Assembly (NCBI GenBank): GCA_973895155.1
Contig: OZ316897.1
Coordinates: forward strand, 13,082,001-13,146,000
DNA: 64,000 nt
Origin: Marsupella aquatica
Lineage: Eukaryota > Marchantiophyta
Reading direction: 5' to 3'
The number at the start of each line of letters is the position of its first letter. Position 1 is the first letter of the stretch. The notes beneath the pieces are model-generated. The model was not told the origin of the DNA. It ran no database searches and was given only the letters and a program-made list of their open reading frames with translations. Positions 49,740-60,041 of this stretch are shown piece after piece. A program made the translations under genes and the position numbers.

Positions 49740-50230
49740 AGAAATAGCTCAATAGCCCTAAAACCAACAGCCTTGTAATGCAACACACACTCTCTCTGAA
49801 GAAGGCAATGAGGACAGAAAGTGCGATGGGATGTCTCTCTACCAAAAAGAGAGCACATAAAGTGACATAACAAGGCTAAAAATGTAAGACTAAACCTGAT
49901 CTTGACCTTAAGACCTCACTCAAAGCCAGCGTCAGAGTCCCTAAAACCCTCTCCTTAGAGTAATGAATGCCTTATAATGCAACAGACACCCAATTGAGTA
50001 TTTCTCTAAAGAACTCAAGTGTCTCAAAACATCATGGGGTCCATCCACCAACACTTTTTAAATCATAAGTCCATCAAGTATATCTCTCCAGAAAGTGGGA
50101 TAAACCGTCCCTTTACACAAAGACCCCACCTACAGCCCTGTAAAGAGGCTGAAAATATGTAAAACTAAAGTCGACCTGACCTCTTGACCTCTTGACCTCG
50201 CGCAGAGCCAGGTAAGGAGATCTGTGCGTG
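49740..50230. repeat. Diverged tandem blocks upstream of the PsaN-like gene
   Basis: Two or three related stretches carry CCCTAAAACC, CCTTGTAATGCAACACAC or CCTTATAATGCAACAGACAC, AGGCTAAAAATGTAAGACTAAA or AGGCTGAAAATATGTAAAACTAAA, and GACCTTAAGACCTC or GACCTCTTGACCTC. The unit is about 200-240 bp and strongly diverged. The array ends about 140 bp before the PsaN-like start codon. Confidence 0.55.
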
Positions 50231-50367
50231 TCCAACCCCAAGCCTACATGAAAAGCTGAGTTATCCGAACCAGAGGTCGGTCCTTGCTAAGGGCCGGCCC
50301 CCTTTACATTAAGCCCCCCCAACTATTCGATTCAAATGAGTTCCATCGAAAAAATAAACTCGACGAC

Positions 50368-52090
50368 ATGTCGTGCGTTTTGATCTCCTCGCAAGGCCAA
50401 TGTGCTGCTGTGGCGGTGCCGAATCTGCACCCAATGCTCTCCACCACTTCCTCTGAGCATCGCACTTATTCTGAGGAACGTGTTTGTCTGAAGCAACCTT
50501 TCAGGAGCGCCTATGGATTGTCACAGAGTTCGACTCCAGAATCTCAATGCAATCCCTTGCAATTTGAGAAATTGGATGTTAAATCCAATTCTTGTTCCTA
50601 CTCTTCGTCCTCTGACCGCTCACTGGTTTTCTGGAGAGGATCGAGAGAAAACCATCGTACAGGGGTGTCTCGAGCTGTGGATGGGTCAAGCTGTGGAGAT
50701 TCTGTAGAATTTCGCGGTGGGTCTGCTGTGCAACAGATGCAGCGGAGAGAATTGGTGCGAGTGATCTCGTCCTGGATTGTGCTTCCTGGGCTGATCAATG
50801 CAGGATCAGCATTGGGTGCAGCTGCTGCCGAGGAGGATGAGCAGGGTCCGGAATCTTCTACAACAGCAGCACCACCGGCCAAGACTCTTGTTGAAAGTAC
50901 CACACACACCTTCACTAATTCTTTCTCTGAATTGAGCTTGCCTGCCCATCACTTCTTTAGTCCAGTTTTGGATCATTGAGGGAGTTATAACAAACATGGT
51001 TCCCTGGGGGACCTTGGAGGTAGCATCGTTTCCAGTTACAGATCATGCTATTTCGTCAGGGATGCATAAATGTGGTCCCTTAGTTACAGGATTCAGATTA
51101 TCCAAGAGGAGAGTGGAATCAGACGTTACTATTTAGTGAATGTGTGTCTTGAAAGATTTTAATTTTTAAGCTCTTTGATGAATGGCTTGAACAGCATGCA
51201 TTCGAGAAAGTGGGAAAGGTTGCCATCCCGGTAGGCTTAGTAAGGAGCAATGTATTGGTGGGGTGTGTGGCAGGACTGGTAGAACGATCCAAGGCGAACA
51301 AGGCTAAATACGATCAAGAGGTCGATTTCGCTGCCTCACCATTTTCAAATGAATGTGTCTCATTGCAAGAAATCAGATTTTGGTCACTTTCACTCTCGAG
51401 GATGTGTATCACTTTACAATAGCTCTTTAGTACCATAATGGAAGTAGGGCACTCTGCTTGTCTTTGGTATAATGCTCGTTGTTAGAGAGCTCTGCAATTG
51501 CTCGTTGTCGAAGGCGCTAAGGTGTTACTCCGCCACTGAACTGTCAACTTATATTTGAAAATTCCAGAGATTGGATGCTTACTACCGCCGCAACTTCAAG
51601 GACTACTTTGGCTTCCTAAAGGTGAGAATATCTGTAGCAAATGTTGAGGCTCTTACACTTCGTTCATCTATGGAAGTTGGGAGCCAGTTACATACCTAGT
51701 GTAGGTTGGTAATTTTAATTCAAGGATGGATTGGAGGACTGTGATCACCTTTAATCACAATCAAGAACTATTTGGATAGCACATTGATAGAATTGTAGTA
51801 CAACCTTCCTCGTTTCTTTACGACATTGGTATTGAGAACTGCTGCAAATGTCCAAATATGCTCTCGTCTATGCCAGTAATGGGTCAACTGTCTAAACGAC
51901 CTCTCAGAGTTAAAAGATGTTGGAAAATAGGTTTCAGTTAGTGGTACAGCAAAAATGCAGCTGCTCAGAACTTTCTGATCGCAACCGATGTCTCCCTCTG
52001 GCTCTGCAGGGAAGCATTGAAAACAAAGACAAGGACAAGCTCACAGAGGCGGAGAAGGGAATCCTTAACTGGCTGGAGAAAAATCAGTGA
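50368..52090 (+). CDS. PsaN-like chloroplast thylakoid-lumen protein (four exons)
   Basis: Exons 50368-50896, 51274-51320, 51568-51621 and 52010-52090 (stop) join in matching phases, giving 236 aa. The first donor (GAAA before GTACCA) is weak, but the others are standard. Residues 1-120 are Ser-rich with few acidic residues, like a stroma-targeting peptide. A twin-arginine hydrophobic segment follows (RRELVRVISSWIVLPGLI, then SALGAAAA), resembling a lumen-targeting signal with an Ala-X-Ala cleavage site. The mature part reads LVERSKANKAKYDQERLDAY, then RRNFKDYFGFLKG, then LTEAEKGILNWLEKNQ. The SKANK..D.ERL section recalls photosystem I subunit N and the related plant PsaN-like proteins. The cysteine-rich C-terminal half of true PsaN is absent, so I prefer PsaN-like rather than PsaN. 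An in-frame ATG at 50284 lies upstream, but 50368 gives a more typical transit peptide. Confidence 0.65.
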
Positions 52091-52789
52091 CTCTTGAGTC
52101 GAGCCCTTCTACGAAGATTGAAGGAGACATTGTTAGTCAAGGGGAAAGGATTCTTGCATGGAGAAAATATGGCAAGTACAAAAATTCATCTCCTTGTGGA
52201 AGGTTGATCAAAATGAAATGGAAATTATATAGTCTGGGGCGCTCGAGGATCTGGCTCACGATTTCGAAGGCAATTGGGATATTCGCGATAGACAGACAAC
52301 TTCTTTGACTTCTAGTCTTGCAATTCCTTAGTGACTCGGACCAAGCTCGGTTTGAAGCCTTAGGGTTTCGTGGTCGATTTCTTTGTGAGCAGAGGTTGAT
52401 TAGTGCACCCGTGACTGATAACTTACTTGGAGGTAGTAGACTACTAGTTGAGGTGTAAAGAAAAGCTCTCAGGCTGCAATATTGAAGACCTCGAGAGATG
52501 ACAGTGACGTCTACCATTGCGGAGGTCTGAGTACATTGGATGAGGTGCCCAACACAAACGCTCACAAGCTGGTTATTGACGGGCCTTCAAAGGTGCAGAC
52601 CCCACAATTAGTCATTGAGGGATAGCACCCCACTCAAAACATTGTTAATTAAAAAATGTATTGGGTTTAGAATTTGTAACACAGGATATAGTTGGACAAC
52701 ACGAACATGTTTTTGATAAGCAAGCGTGTATGGAGAGAAAGCCGGCTCGTGAATTGGAACTCAACGTTCCCTACGTTGGAATAATCTTC
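52091..52789. other. 3' flank of the PsaN-like gene
   Basis: No gene is supported. A 142-codon minus-strand frame (52137-52565) has no recognisable character and overlaps the probable 3' UTR. Confidence 0.4.
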
Positions 52790-53035
52790 CCCGATCACTA
52801 ACACCCACGTTTGATTGGTAGCTCGAAAGCTAATCATTAGCGATACTGCCAGGACATACTAAACCTTAAGGACGTGACCAAACTGGCAATTGGTAGACAA
52901 ACTGTTGAAGTCACAAATTCATGATTGTCGTAAGTGGTACACCGGCTGGATGGGCAAGACGAGGAATGACTTCAATTTAATAATCACGGACGTACTTGAG
53001 TTGGTCACTTCAGTTAAGCGAAGAGTGTGCAAATT
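52790..53035 (-). repeat. Relic related to intron 2 of the TIC32-like genes
   Basis: This stretch aligns by eye with intron 2 of both TIC32-like copies (57690-57890 and 63500-63725). Shared ordered words: CACCCACGTTTGATTGGTA or CACCCACATTTGCTTGGTA; TAGCGATACTGCCAGG or TAACGATATTGCCAGG; AAGGACGTGACCAA; GTCACAAATTC(A/T)TGATTGTC; TAAGTGG; GATGACTTCAAT; ATCACGGAC; GTTAAG(C/T)GAAGA. No neighbouring exon of the gene is detectable, so it is an isolated fragment, left either by an older gene copy or by a dispersed element resident in the intron. Confidence 0.75.
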
Positions 53036-53541
53036 GAATATTCCCTCGGTCCCCATGACGCAACCCTCTACGCACGAAACCATGTTCTCGAGAAATGTTA
53101 CAATTGTTTTTACTTCTGAATAGCCGACTCATGTTACAAGAATCATTAGATGGAAACCTGCAATATTGAGGCTGAATTGGAAACTTCACTGGAAGCGTTT
53201 CAAATGGAAGCGCAAGAAGACGGACCTTGCTCTGATCCAGAATCAGTCGTTCCCCTCTCTCACACCGAACATTGGAGAGTCCAGCTTCGAGCCGACAATG
53301 CTGCGAGAATCAGTCTGCCATTCCCTCTCTCAGGCCGAACATTGGAGGCGTCCACCTCCTCCGGTCAACAGTTACCAGCTAGATTGGTTTGAAAGGGCCT
53401 TCCCTTCCCGGTGCCACAAGCCAACTTCAATTCGTCTGACTGACGCAAAATGTAATGTGGTTTGCAAACTTCGATTGAAGAATCGGATACCACTCAAAGA
53501 ACTTCTGGCAACCCTCAAGACGATATTCATTTTTCAACCAA
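53036..53541 (+). other. Unassigned open region with short internal repeat
   Basis: A 154-codon plus-strand frame (53166-53630) and an overlapping 80-codon frame are open but show no family signature. A 22-bp word (TTCCC(C)TCTCTCA..CCGAACATTGGA) is repeated at about 53250 and 53322. I do not claim a gene. Confidence 0.35.
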
Positions 53542-53820
53542 CTAGAACAGTACAGCGGTTTCAGATGTCTCCAGTCGACGACTCCTGCGACTCTCATGTT
53601 CTAGTCGGCTCACTTCATATTGAAGCATAAGGCTCTCGTGTTCTAGTTGGGTCTCTTCAGATTCAAGCACAAGGCTCTCATGTTCTAGTCTGCTCTTTTC
53701 AGATTCCAGCACAAGCCTCTCATGTTCTAGTCTGCTCTCTTCATACTCAAGCGTATGTCTCTCATGTTCTCGTAGGCTCTCATTTGCTTTCGGCACACCT
53801 TTTCTGCATAGTTTTCTCAT
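53542..53820 (-). CDS. Hypothetical 92-codon frame made of 14-residue coiled-coil-like repeats
   Basis: The frame is built mainly on a 42-bp minisatellite, so each repeat encodes 14 residues, or two heptads, of the form SRLEHERLVLESEK with variants (SRLEHESLVLESEE, TQLEHESLMLQYEV). Leucines recur at heptad-like spacing among Glu, Arg and His, favouring an amphipathic helix. A Lys/Arg-rich start (MRKLCRKGVPK) precedes it, and an Arg-rich end follows. I found no flanking exons that join it to a known family, so it may be a fragment of a gene, a young orphan or a chance product of the repeat. The preservation of a multiple-of-three unit with no stop in five copies is the main argument for coding. 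Confidence 0.35.
   Translation of the reverse strand: MRKLCRKGVPKANESLREHERHTLEYEESRLEHERLVLESEKSRLEHESLVLESEETQLEHESLMLQYEVSRLEHESRRSRRLETSETAVLF
53591..53790. repeat. 42-bp tandem repeat, nearly five copies
   Basis: Units start at 53591, 53633, 53675, 53717 and 53759 with the word CTCTCATGTTCTAGT (or a close variant). Copies 1-4 are full length, and the last is partial. The period is constant at 42 bp with substitutions only. Confidence 0.95.
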
Positions 53821-54860
53821 GTCAGCTGCTCTCTTTCTCGGTTTCGGTATTACCTGTTTGGACTTCGTTTGACTGTGATTCTACCTGTAAATCTTCTGAG
53901 TTTTTAAGTTTGCTAAGGTCGCTATTTTTTCTTCAATTCTTCTGTCTGGGATTCCAATTCTTTGCTGAGTTATGTGACTTTACTCTGCCAACTCCGTGTT
54001 TTTGCGTACTTTTATGATATTTCTCGTTGTGTTGTACAGGGTATTAATTTTCCATATTGCCGGGCATATTGCCTAGGGGATTATGGGAAGTACCACAAAT
54101 CTATGAATTGTAAAAGAGAGAAAATAATCTACCCTATAAAAGAAAGTAAACTATTGTCTATCTACGGTGCTAAACAAAATAGAAGATTGTCTTACATAAG
54201 GGAGATTGTGTCCAGAATCTAATGTATTGCATGGCTGAATAATTTATATTTTTAACTTATTCCAAGTATTGGACCAATTGTCTGCCAACAAATTGCTACA
54301 TGGCCCTTTAATTTTTTCTATCTATTCCATAAGTTTACTTTTTCTTGTATGTTAATGTCCTAGTTGTGAGAGTAAGGCCCCTCAAAATGTTAATGTCCTA
54401 GTTACAGAAATAGTCAGACTGAAGCCCCTCAAAACTACTTGGGCTTGTCCTTGTTTTTTGGGGCATTATACATCTCACAATGCCCTCTAACCAGGACATT
54501 CTAGTAATCATAAGTTGCTGGCGGATGGTTTGTTTGAAGTTTAGTAAGAGTTCATTTTGAGGCAAACAGGAATAACCCCAACTCATGAACAGTAATGATT
54601 GAAATCTTATGCAAAAGTACAATTCACAATTGGCTTCCATTACAGTGAAATCGTGTAGCATTGTACAGATTGTGTTTACTTTTTCAAAGTGGCAATGTTG
54701 TTCGTGATAAACTGGCACATCAAGTTGTTCCTAGCATGACCAGTTCCTTCGTTAATGTATCTTCCTGAAAATTCCTATCGCACAAACTACATCTTTGTTC
54801 TACGACATCGCGGCGACTTGAATTGAAGATACAAAGCAAATTACATCGCCTCTCTGAAGA
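53821..54860. other. Intergenic DNA, nothing recognised
   Basis: No gene is supported. A minus-strand 106-codon frame (54398-54718) lacks family character. A 26-bp word with TTAATGTCCTAGTT is repeated at about 54352 and 54389. Confidence 0.4.
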
Positions 54861-55022
54861 GAATTCATCGTCTAAGTGCAAGAGATCTATTTTCAATCTA
54901 GCTATGATCTAACAAATGGTGGGACTGAAGATCGGGTCTGAGAATTCATCTTCTAAGTGCAAGAGATCTATCTTCAATCTAGCTATGATCTAACAAATGG
55001 TGGGACTGAAGATCGGGTTTGG
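54861..55022. repeat. 81-bp tandem duplication
   Basis: The block starting GAATTCATCGTCTAAGTGCA at 54861 recurs from 54942 with three or four substitutions, ending in GACTGAAGATCGGGT. Confidence 0.9.
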
Positions 55023-55044
55023 TAATCTTAATTTGTATGTCCGA

Positions 55045-55210
55045 TAGACAAGATTACATATCACACTGCCAAAAAGACAAGAACTCCAAACCTGGAGACA
55101 TGATCCCACAGGCACAACGACCAATAAATGGAGGGAAAAGGGAAAGACCCCCAGGAGACCAACGAGGCCAATCAATCCAAAGAGCCCCACAACAAGTAAA
55201 ACTCCACTAA
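55045..55210. repeat. Dispersed repeat family, copy 2
   Basis: Shares the ordered words ACATATCACACTGCC, GGAGACATGAT, CACAGGCAC, CCAATAAATGGAGGG, AAAAGGGAAAGACCCCC and CCCCACAA with the copies at 45.05 and 59.87 kb. It directly follows the 81-bp tandem duplication. Confidence 0.7.
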
Positions 55211-55786
55211 GAAGCAAACTCAGAACTAAAACCCTAGTGGCCGGAAAACTGAAAGGATTGGTGGAGCACCTGAGTAAACCGCTTAGTAGGGTCAGGGAGG
55301 GGAATCCACATACCCACAGATATGGGGATGGGAGGGGAGGTGATAGATGATGATCGTTTTTTGGCAGCAGGGTAGGAGGAATCTTTTGGGTTTGGGTTCT
55401 ATGGTGGTTCCGACAGGCTTATGGTTGATAGGTGCTGGTCTTGGGCCCTATTGCTTTTAGTATCAGATGTCTTTCTTTCATCCCAGACTTGTTTCAGGAG
55501 GATTGCTAAGATCTTATGAATAAAAGCGTAGTTAGAATGTTCAATATGTCATCAAGCCATGGGCCACAGAACGACCGAGGTGTCTACAGTATCTGGATTG
55601 ACTAGTGAAGATAATATTGCCCAGCTGAGGCTAGAATGGTGACGCTTTCAGTGCAGGACATTTCCCCGTAGAGGTGATCATAGGTTCTGGGCCTACAATC
55701 TGTCGTGGACCTGTGGGAAATTCACAGGAACCCGAACCAAAGAAATTTCACAGAACCGACGTCGCCTACATCACACTGAGAGCTAC
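55211..55786. other. 3' flank of the first TIC32-like gene, start of the duplicated block
   Basis: No gene is supported. From about 55540 (GTTCAATAT then ATCAAGCCATGGGCCACAGA) the sequence is shared with the second block from about 61326, including the gene's presumed 3' UTR. Confidence 0.5.
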
Positions 55787-58700
55787 TCAGTTAGATGTCA
55801 ATTTTAGACTGACATCCCAAAGCTTCTTGGCTGCGTCCGCATCATCAGTCAGAGAAGTCAATTTGCTCACCTTAAACTCACTGCAATCGATATAAAACTT
55901 TCCCCTGACACCTTCCAAGGATGGATGGAGGGCGACATAGCACGTCGTTGCGGCTCCCTGCACGTGAAATGTCAGATCTACCACCGAAGGGATCACAACT
56001 GGTTACTGTAAAATATTGCATCTACAATTGAATGGAATTGAGAACTGAACTCCACGAATAAATTGAGAACTGAACTGATTCCACGAAGCCAATTGGCAGA
56101 TGTGTATGAACAGGACTTACCTGAGGTACGGTCTTCCACAAGAAATATGTGGCATAGTAAAAGACATCAATCAGACCTACAATTTGCATACACCCAAGAA
56201 GGGACGTGAGACATCCACGAGGGATACAGTTCAACCACAACAACATCTATTTGATACGTCTATCAAGGGTGATATGGAACATTGAGCGAAAGCCTGAAAT
56301 CAATCTCAACAATTAGAGAACCCCAGACTCAAAACTCTGATAGCCAAGATCATCACCTACAAAGCGTACATTCCTTAGTGACAAGTTCTAGCTTACTGTG
56401 GGTCGTATGCATCTCGTAGTTCACAAGTTTAAAGAAAAAAATAGGCTAGCTTGTATATTCTAAGAAATCGGTCGCGACGTGATTGAAATATGAATCCTGA
56501 AGTCCTCTCTGTTATAAAGGCGATCGAAGGACTTACGCTTGAATACACCATCAATATGTCGCACTAGATTTGTCTTGATCATGCCCGGATGAAGGGCATT
56601 TATCGTCACATTTGTCACTCCCTCTTCCTGCTTAAATAGCAAGATCATAACAAGCTAATTCAGTCAAGTTATTTCTCACTCTTTCATTAGTTAGAAATCT
56701 ACGAATGAACCAACTTCGTCATCACTTTGCTATAGTTCCTGCAGACTCCTTAGGCACAAACCGCGGCCTTGCTTAAGAAGATTGAATTCTCTCTGTAATT
56801 CGGGTTTACATTTTAGTAGAATCTTATGGTACCTGGAGTCGTCGGCTTAGTTCTTGAGCGTGATAAACATTTGCAATCTTGGATGAAGCATATGCTTTAA
56901 TTGAACTGTATCTGTTAGAAGTCGCAATGTTCGCCAAAGTTAGAGGTTAGAGGTTTCTTCCAAGTTCGTGGTAGGCCCACTTAGTCAGACAAGAAACGAT
57001 GACTTCGAAAGCGTGGAGTTTTGAGTGGAGCAATTGAGTTTGTGACACGGCTTATCAGATTGATAGTTGAATACCCTTTCTCGTCGGTAATATTATCCCA
57101 CTGCACGGCAGCTTTGGAGGCCAAACCTACAGCCTTTGACGACACATTGACAAGTCTACTTTCAATCCCCGTAGCATTGGCTGTCTCTTTCAGCTTGTCC
57201 AGTAGGAGGTTGGTTAACAGGAAATGTCCTGCAAGCGTACACCAACGTACCTACATCAGTTGGAGAGAAGGATGAGACTTAAGCTCGCAAAGGCACTAGA
57301 AATGTTACATCTGTGGAGACTCCAAAATAATTTCGCATCGGAGACAAAGCGGCAGGGGAGAAATGGTTACGTTAGAGATTCTTCAGATTAAAAAAGTAAA
57401 GAACACATAGCTGCAACAGACATTTTAGTACTCTTGGCATTGCGCCAGACATACCTATATGATTTATCCCGAAGTGAGTTTCGATGCCATCCTCTGTTAG
57501 CGCAAATGGAGCTAGCATAATTCCTGCATTGTTTCTTCAAAAGAAAACTCACAAGTGAATGCGAAGATCTAGAGTTTTATGATCCCAGCCAAGCTACAGG
57601 CGGACAAAGAAATTGTAACCAGAGAAACTTCGAAATTTCATTACAGTAATTCTTTATGCAATTGGACTAATCCAAAATTTTCCTCCTGCGAACACAAACA
57701 CCATTGCTTGGTATCTGGTAAGCTAACGACATTGCCAGGGCACACTAAACCAAAAGGACGTGACCAAGCGTCACAAATTCTTGATTGTCATAAGTGGGAC
57801 ACTGGCTGGGGATGGTTGGGAAGAGGGATGACTTCAATGTAAACGATCACGGACCTAGATGATTTAAGCTCTTTCGTTAAGTGAAGACTAAGGTACTCAC
57901 ATCAAAAGATTCAATGGCTTGTCAAGGGCCAGAAAGCTTTCGGCACTCTTCCTGATCGAAGCTTGTGAGCTGAGGTCGAGTGGAGCCAGGATGTCAACCT
58001 TGGCATTGGGTAATTCTTTCAAGATGTTTTCCTTCGTTGATGTAGCGGATTGAACATTGCGGCCGCCGATGTATACATGGGCACCACGTAATGCGAGGAC
58101 GCGAGCTGTCTCGGTGCCAATTCCGCTCGTAGCTCCTACCAATTGGGCAGCCACGGAACGAAATCACTCAGCAGAAATGTTCGTACGATTTTCGATTCCA
58201 CAAAGATAAGGTCAGCCTTCCAGAAACGCCATCTCTAACTTCTCAACTTGGATTTGAGTAGTCTAAATGGAGAACTCAATTTCATAATGAGTCCTCTTCT
58301 GCTTCAATTCACACCGCTTAACCAATGTTAGACACGCAGTCCTTGATCAAAAAATTGCCTTCAACGAAACGTAAAGCAACGGCACAGATCCTCTTCACTG
58401 AAATGGCTCTAGTCGCTCTATTCGATCGTGTGGCATTCCAACCGTCGACATCGCCTAAAGATTTCAATATGTACATTCTCGAGATTCCCAACACCTTAAC
58501 ATGACATTTCAACATCGAATCGAATCGAATTGCAATTGTATTAAATCCGAAATGAAGGTTTCGTTCTGTTCAGATTTATCGACTGTCTAGTACAGATGAG
58601 CGGTTTCCAATGCAGCGTACACAACGTACACCCCAGACCTAGATTAGAAAGAACTAGGACAGCGACAATTTGAGATTGGAGGGGAAAACCGAAGTGCCTC

Positions 58701-59206
58701 TAACTGAAGAGCAAATCTTCCACCCTCGAAAATGCGTAGTGCAGAAAGTCTGGGACGCATTAAGCTTTCCCTACGACATTGTAGACACTCAGTGGACAGC
58801 GCACAGAAACTGATCTCCAAATTTCAGTCAGGACAAGCTCATCGATCATGCGTATTTCTGCCTTCCTCGCTTAACGAACGAACGCAAATAGGCAGACCCG
58901 AAAAAAATTTCGAAAAGAAACATCGAGTGGAATTGAGACTATCAGAAATGTCTTGAAAATCCCAACCAAGTAAATGCAAGACAAGAGTTCGATTGCACGA
59001 ACAGAATCTGGCCCGACATTCATTCGCGGGTCTTTCTAGTCCTAACGCTCTGCTTGTTGCCCTTTGAGCAAGCCACACCACAGTCAGAAGAGCAGGACCA
59101 GAAGCAAACCGGTGATGATGACCGTAAGCTTGGAAGCGTCGATGCCCTCCGTCACCTGCTCGGCCGTAGTGCTGGCTCCAAAACCAGATTCGCTACTCCC
59201 CACCAT
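55787..59206 (-). CDS. TIC32-like short-chain dehydrogenase, copy 1 (eight exons)
   Basis: Exons 59206-59110, 58135-57901, 57534-57455, 57228-57075, 56911-56833, 56627-56537, 56176-56121 and 55957-55787 (stop) join in matching phases with GT-AG borders, giving 320 aa, close to the 313-320 aa of plant TIC32-like proteins. Landmarks: N-terminal MVGSSESGFGASTTAEQVTE; NAD(P)-binding TGATSGIGTETARVLALRGA; NNAG after residue 110; NHIGHFLLTNLLLDKL; VNVSS; catalytic YASSK (the YxxxK motif); ALHPGMIKTNL; GAATTCYVALHPSLEGV; C-terminal AAKKLWDVSLKLTSN. The family comprises NADPH-dependent reductases; TIC32 itself is proposed as a redox regulator at the chloroplast inner envelope. Closely related retinol-dehydrogenase-like reductases have the same motifs, so the exact substrate is open. 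All catalytic motifs and splice sites look intact. Confidence 0.9.
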
Positions 59207-59420
59207 GATTCAATCAATCACTCGATGACAACCTCTTGCCATGAAAATCAATCAAACCACACAATACCTGCACGACATGGGAAACCTAGTGAACCCGACG
59301 TTGGATCACTGGTACTCGTCAAAGAGGACCTCGCCCACTTCACCACACCACACCACACTAATGCACCTTTGCTAGCTCTTCGCAGGATCTACTTGTAGAG
59401 TTGCGAGTGACGAACACAGG

Positions 59421-59466
59421 CATTCATTCATTCATCATTCATTCATTCAGCATTCATTCATTCAGC
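59421..59466. repeat. CATT microsatellite
   Basis: CATT repeated about ten times with interruptions (CATCATT, CAGCATT). It lies about 220 bp upstream of the copy 1 start codon. Confidence 0.9.
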
Positions 59467-59647
59467 AGAGCCTTTCTACTGTAGAGGAGGTATTCTATAA
59501 TGCGAGCAAACATGAATTTTGAATTTTGTTAGCGTTAGCGAGACACTTGTGTTTTTAATTTTTTTTTTCATTTCCTTGCCTTTATCAATTTTTGGTGTGT
59601 TTTATATGACTCCAGATGGCTAGCGAGATCACTAGCAAAAAGATGAG

Positions 59648-59739
59648 TCCTCAAAATGGATATTATCAATCAGAGGAGTCCCCAAAATGGATATTATCAA
59701 CCAGGTCTTCCCCAAAATGGATATTATCGACCAGGTTAC
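59648..59739. repeat. 30-31 bp tandem repeat, three copies
   Basis: TCC(T/C)CAAAATGGATATTATC begins at 59648, 59679 and 59709, each followed by a short variable tail (AATCAGAGGAG, AACCAGGTCT, GACCAGGTTA). Confidence 0.9.
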
Positions 59740-59864
59740 TGTTAGTGAGACAGTTGCATATAGAAAAATTAGGAGTCATGTGAGGAAATTTTTTGCTCAT
59801 GCCAGAAAAATTTCTATTGTTTCCTCGCATGCTACAATGACCCTTTCTAGAGAGGCATGCAAAG

Positions 59865-60010
59865 TATATCACAGTGCCCAAGAGCAAAAAATGTACCGGG
59901 AGACAAGATTGACAAGATCACAAAGGCAAGCAACCCAATGAAGGGGAGGAAAAGAGGGGAAGGGCCCCAAGAAAAAACAAGCCAAGGGGTCCCTAATCCA
60001 AAAGCTGACA
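59865..60010. repeat. Dispersed repeat family, copy 3
   Basis: GTATATCACAGTGCCCAAGA, GGGAGACAAGATTG, CACAAAGGCAAGCAACCC, GAAGGGGAGGAAAAG and GGGCCCCAAGA match copies 1 and 2 in order. The copy lies upstream of TIC32-like copy 1. Confidence 0.7.
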
Positions 60011-60041
60011 AAAATGTTACCAATAAAGGAACCATGAAGGC

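Larger units (their letters stand above)
59207..60041. other. Upstream region of TIC32-like copy 1, with microsatellites
   Basis: No gene is supported. A CATT/CATTCAG microsatellite (about 59421-59466), a 30-31 bp triple repeat (59648-59739) and copy 3 of the dispersed repeat lie here. Confidence 0.5.

Noticed and set aside
52137-52565. 142-codon minus-strand frame
   Set aside because: No domain recognised and it overlaps the probable 3' UTR of the PsaN-like gene.
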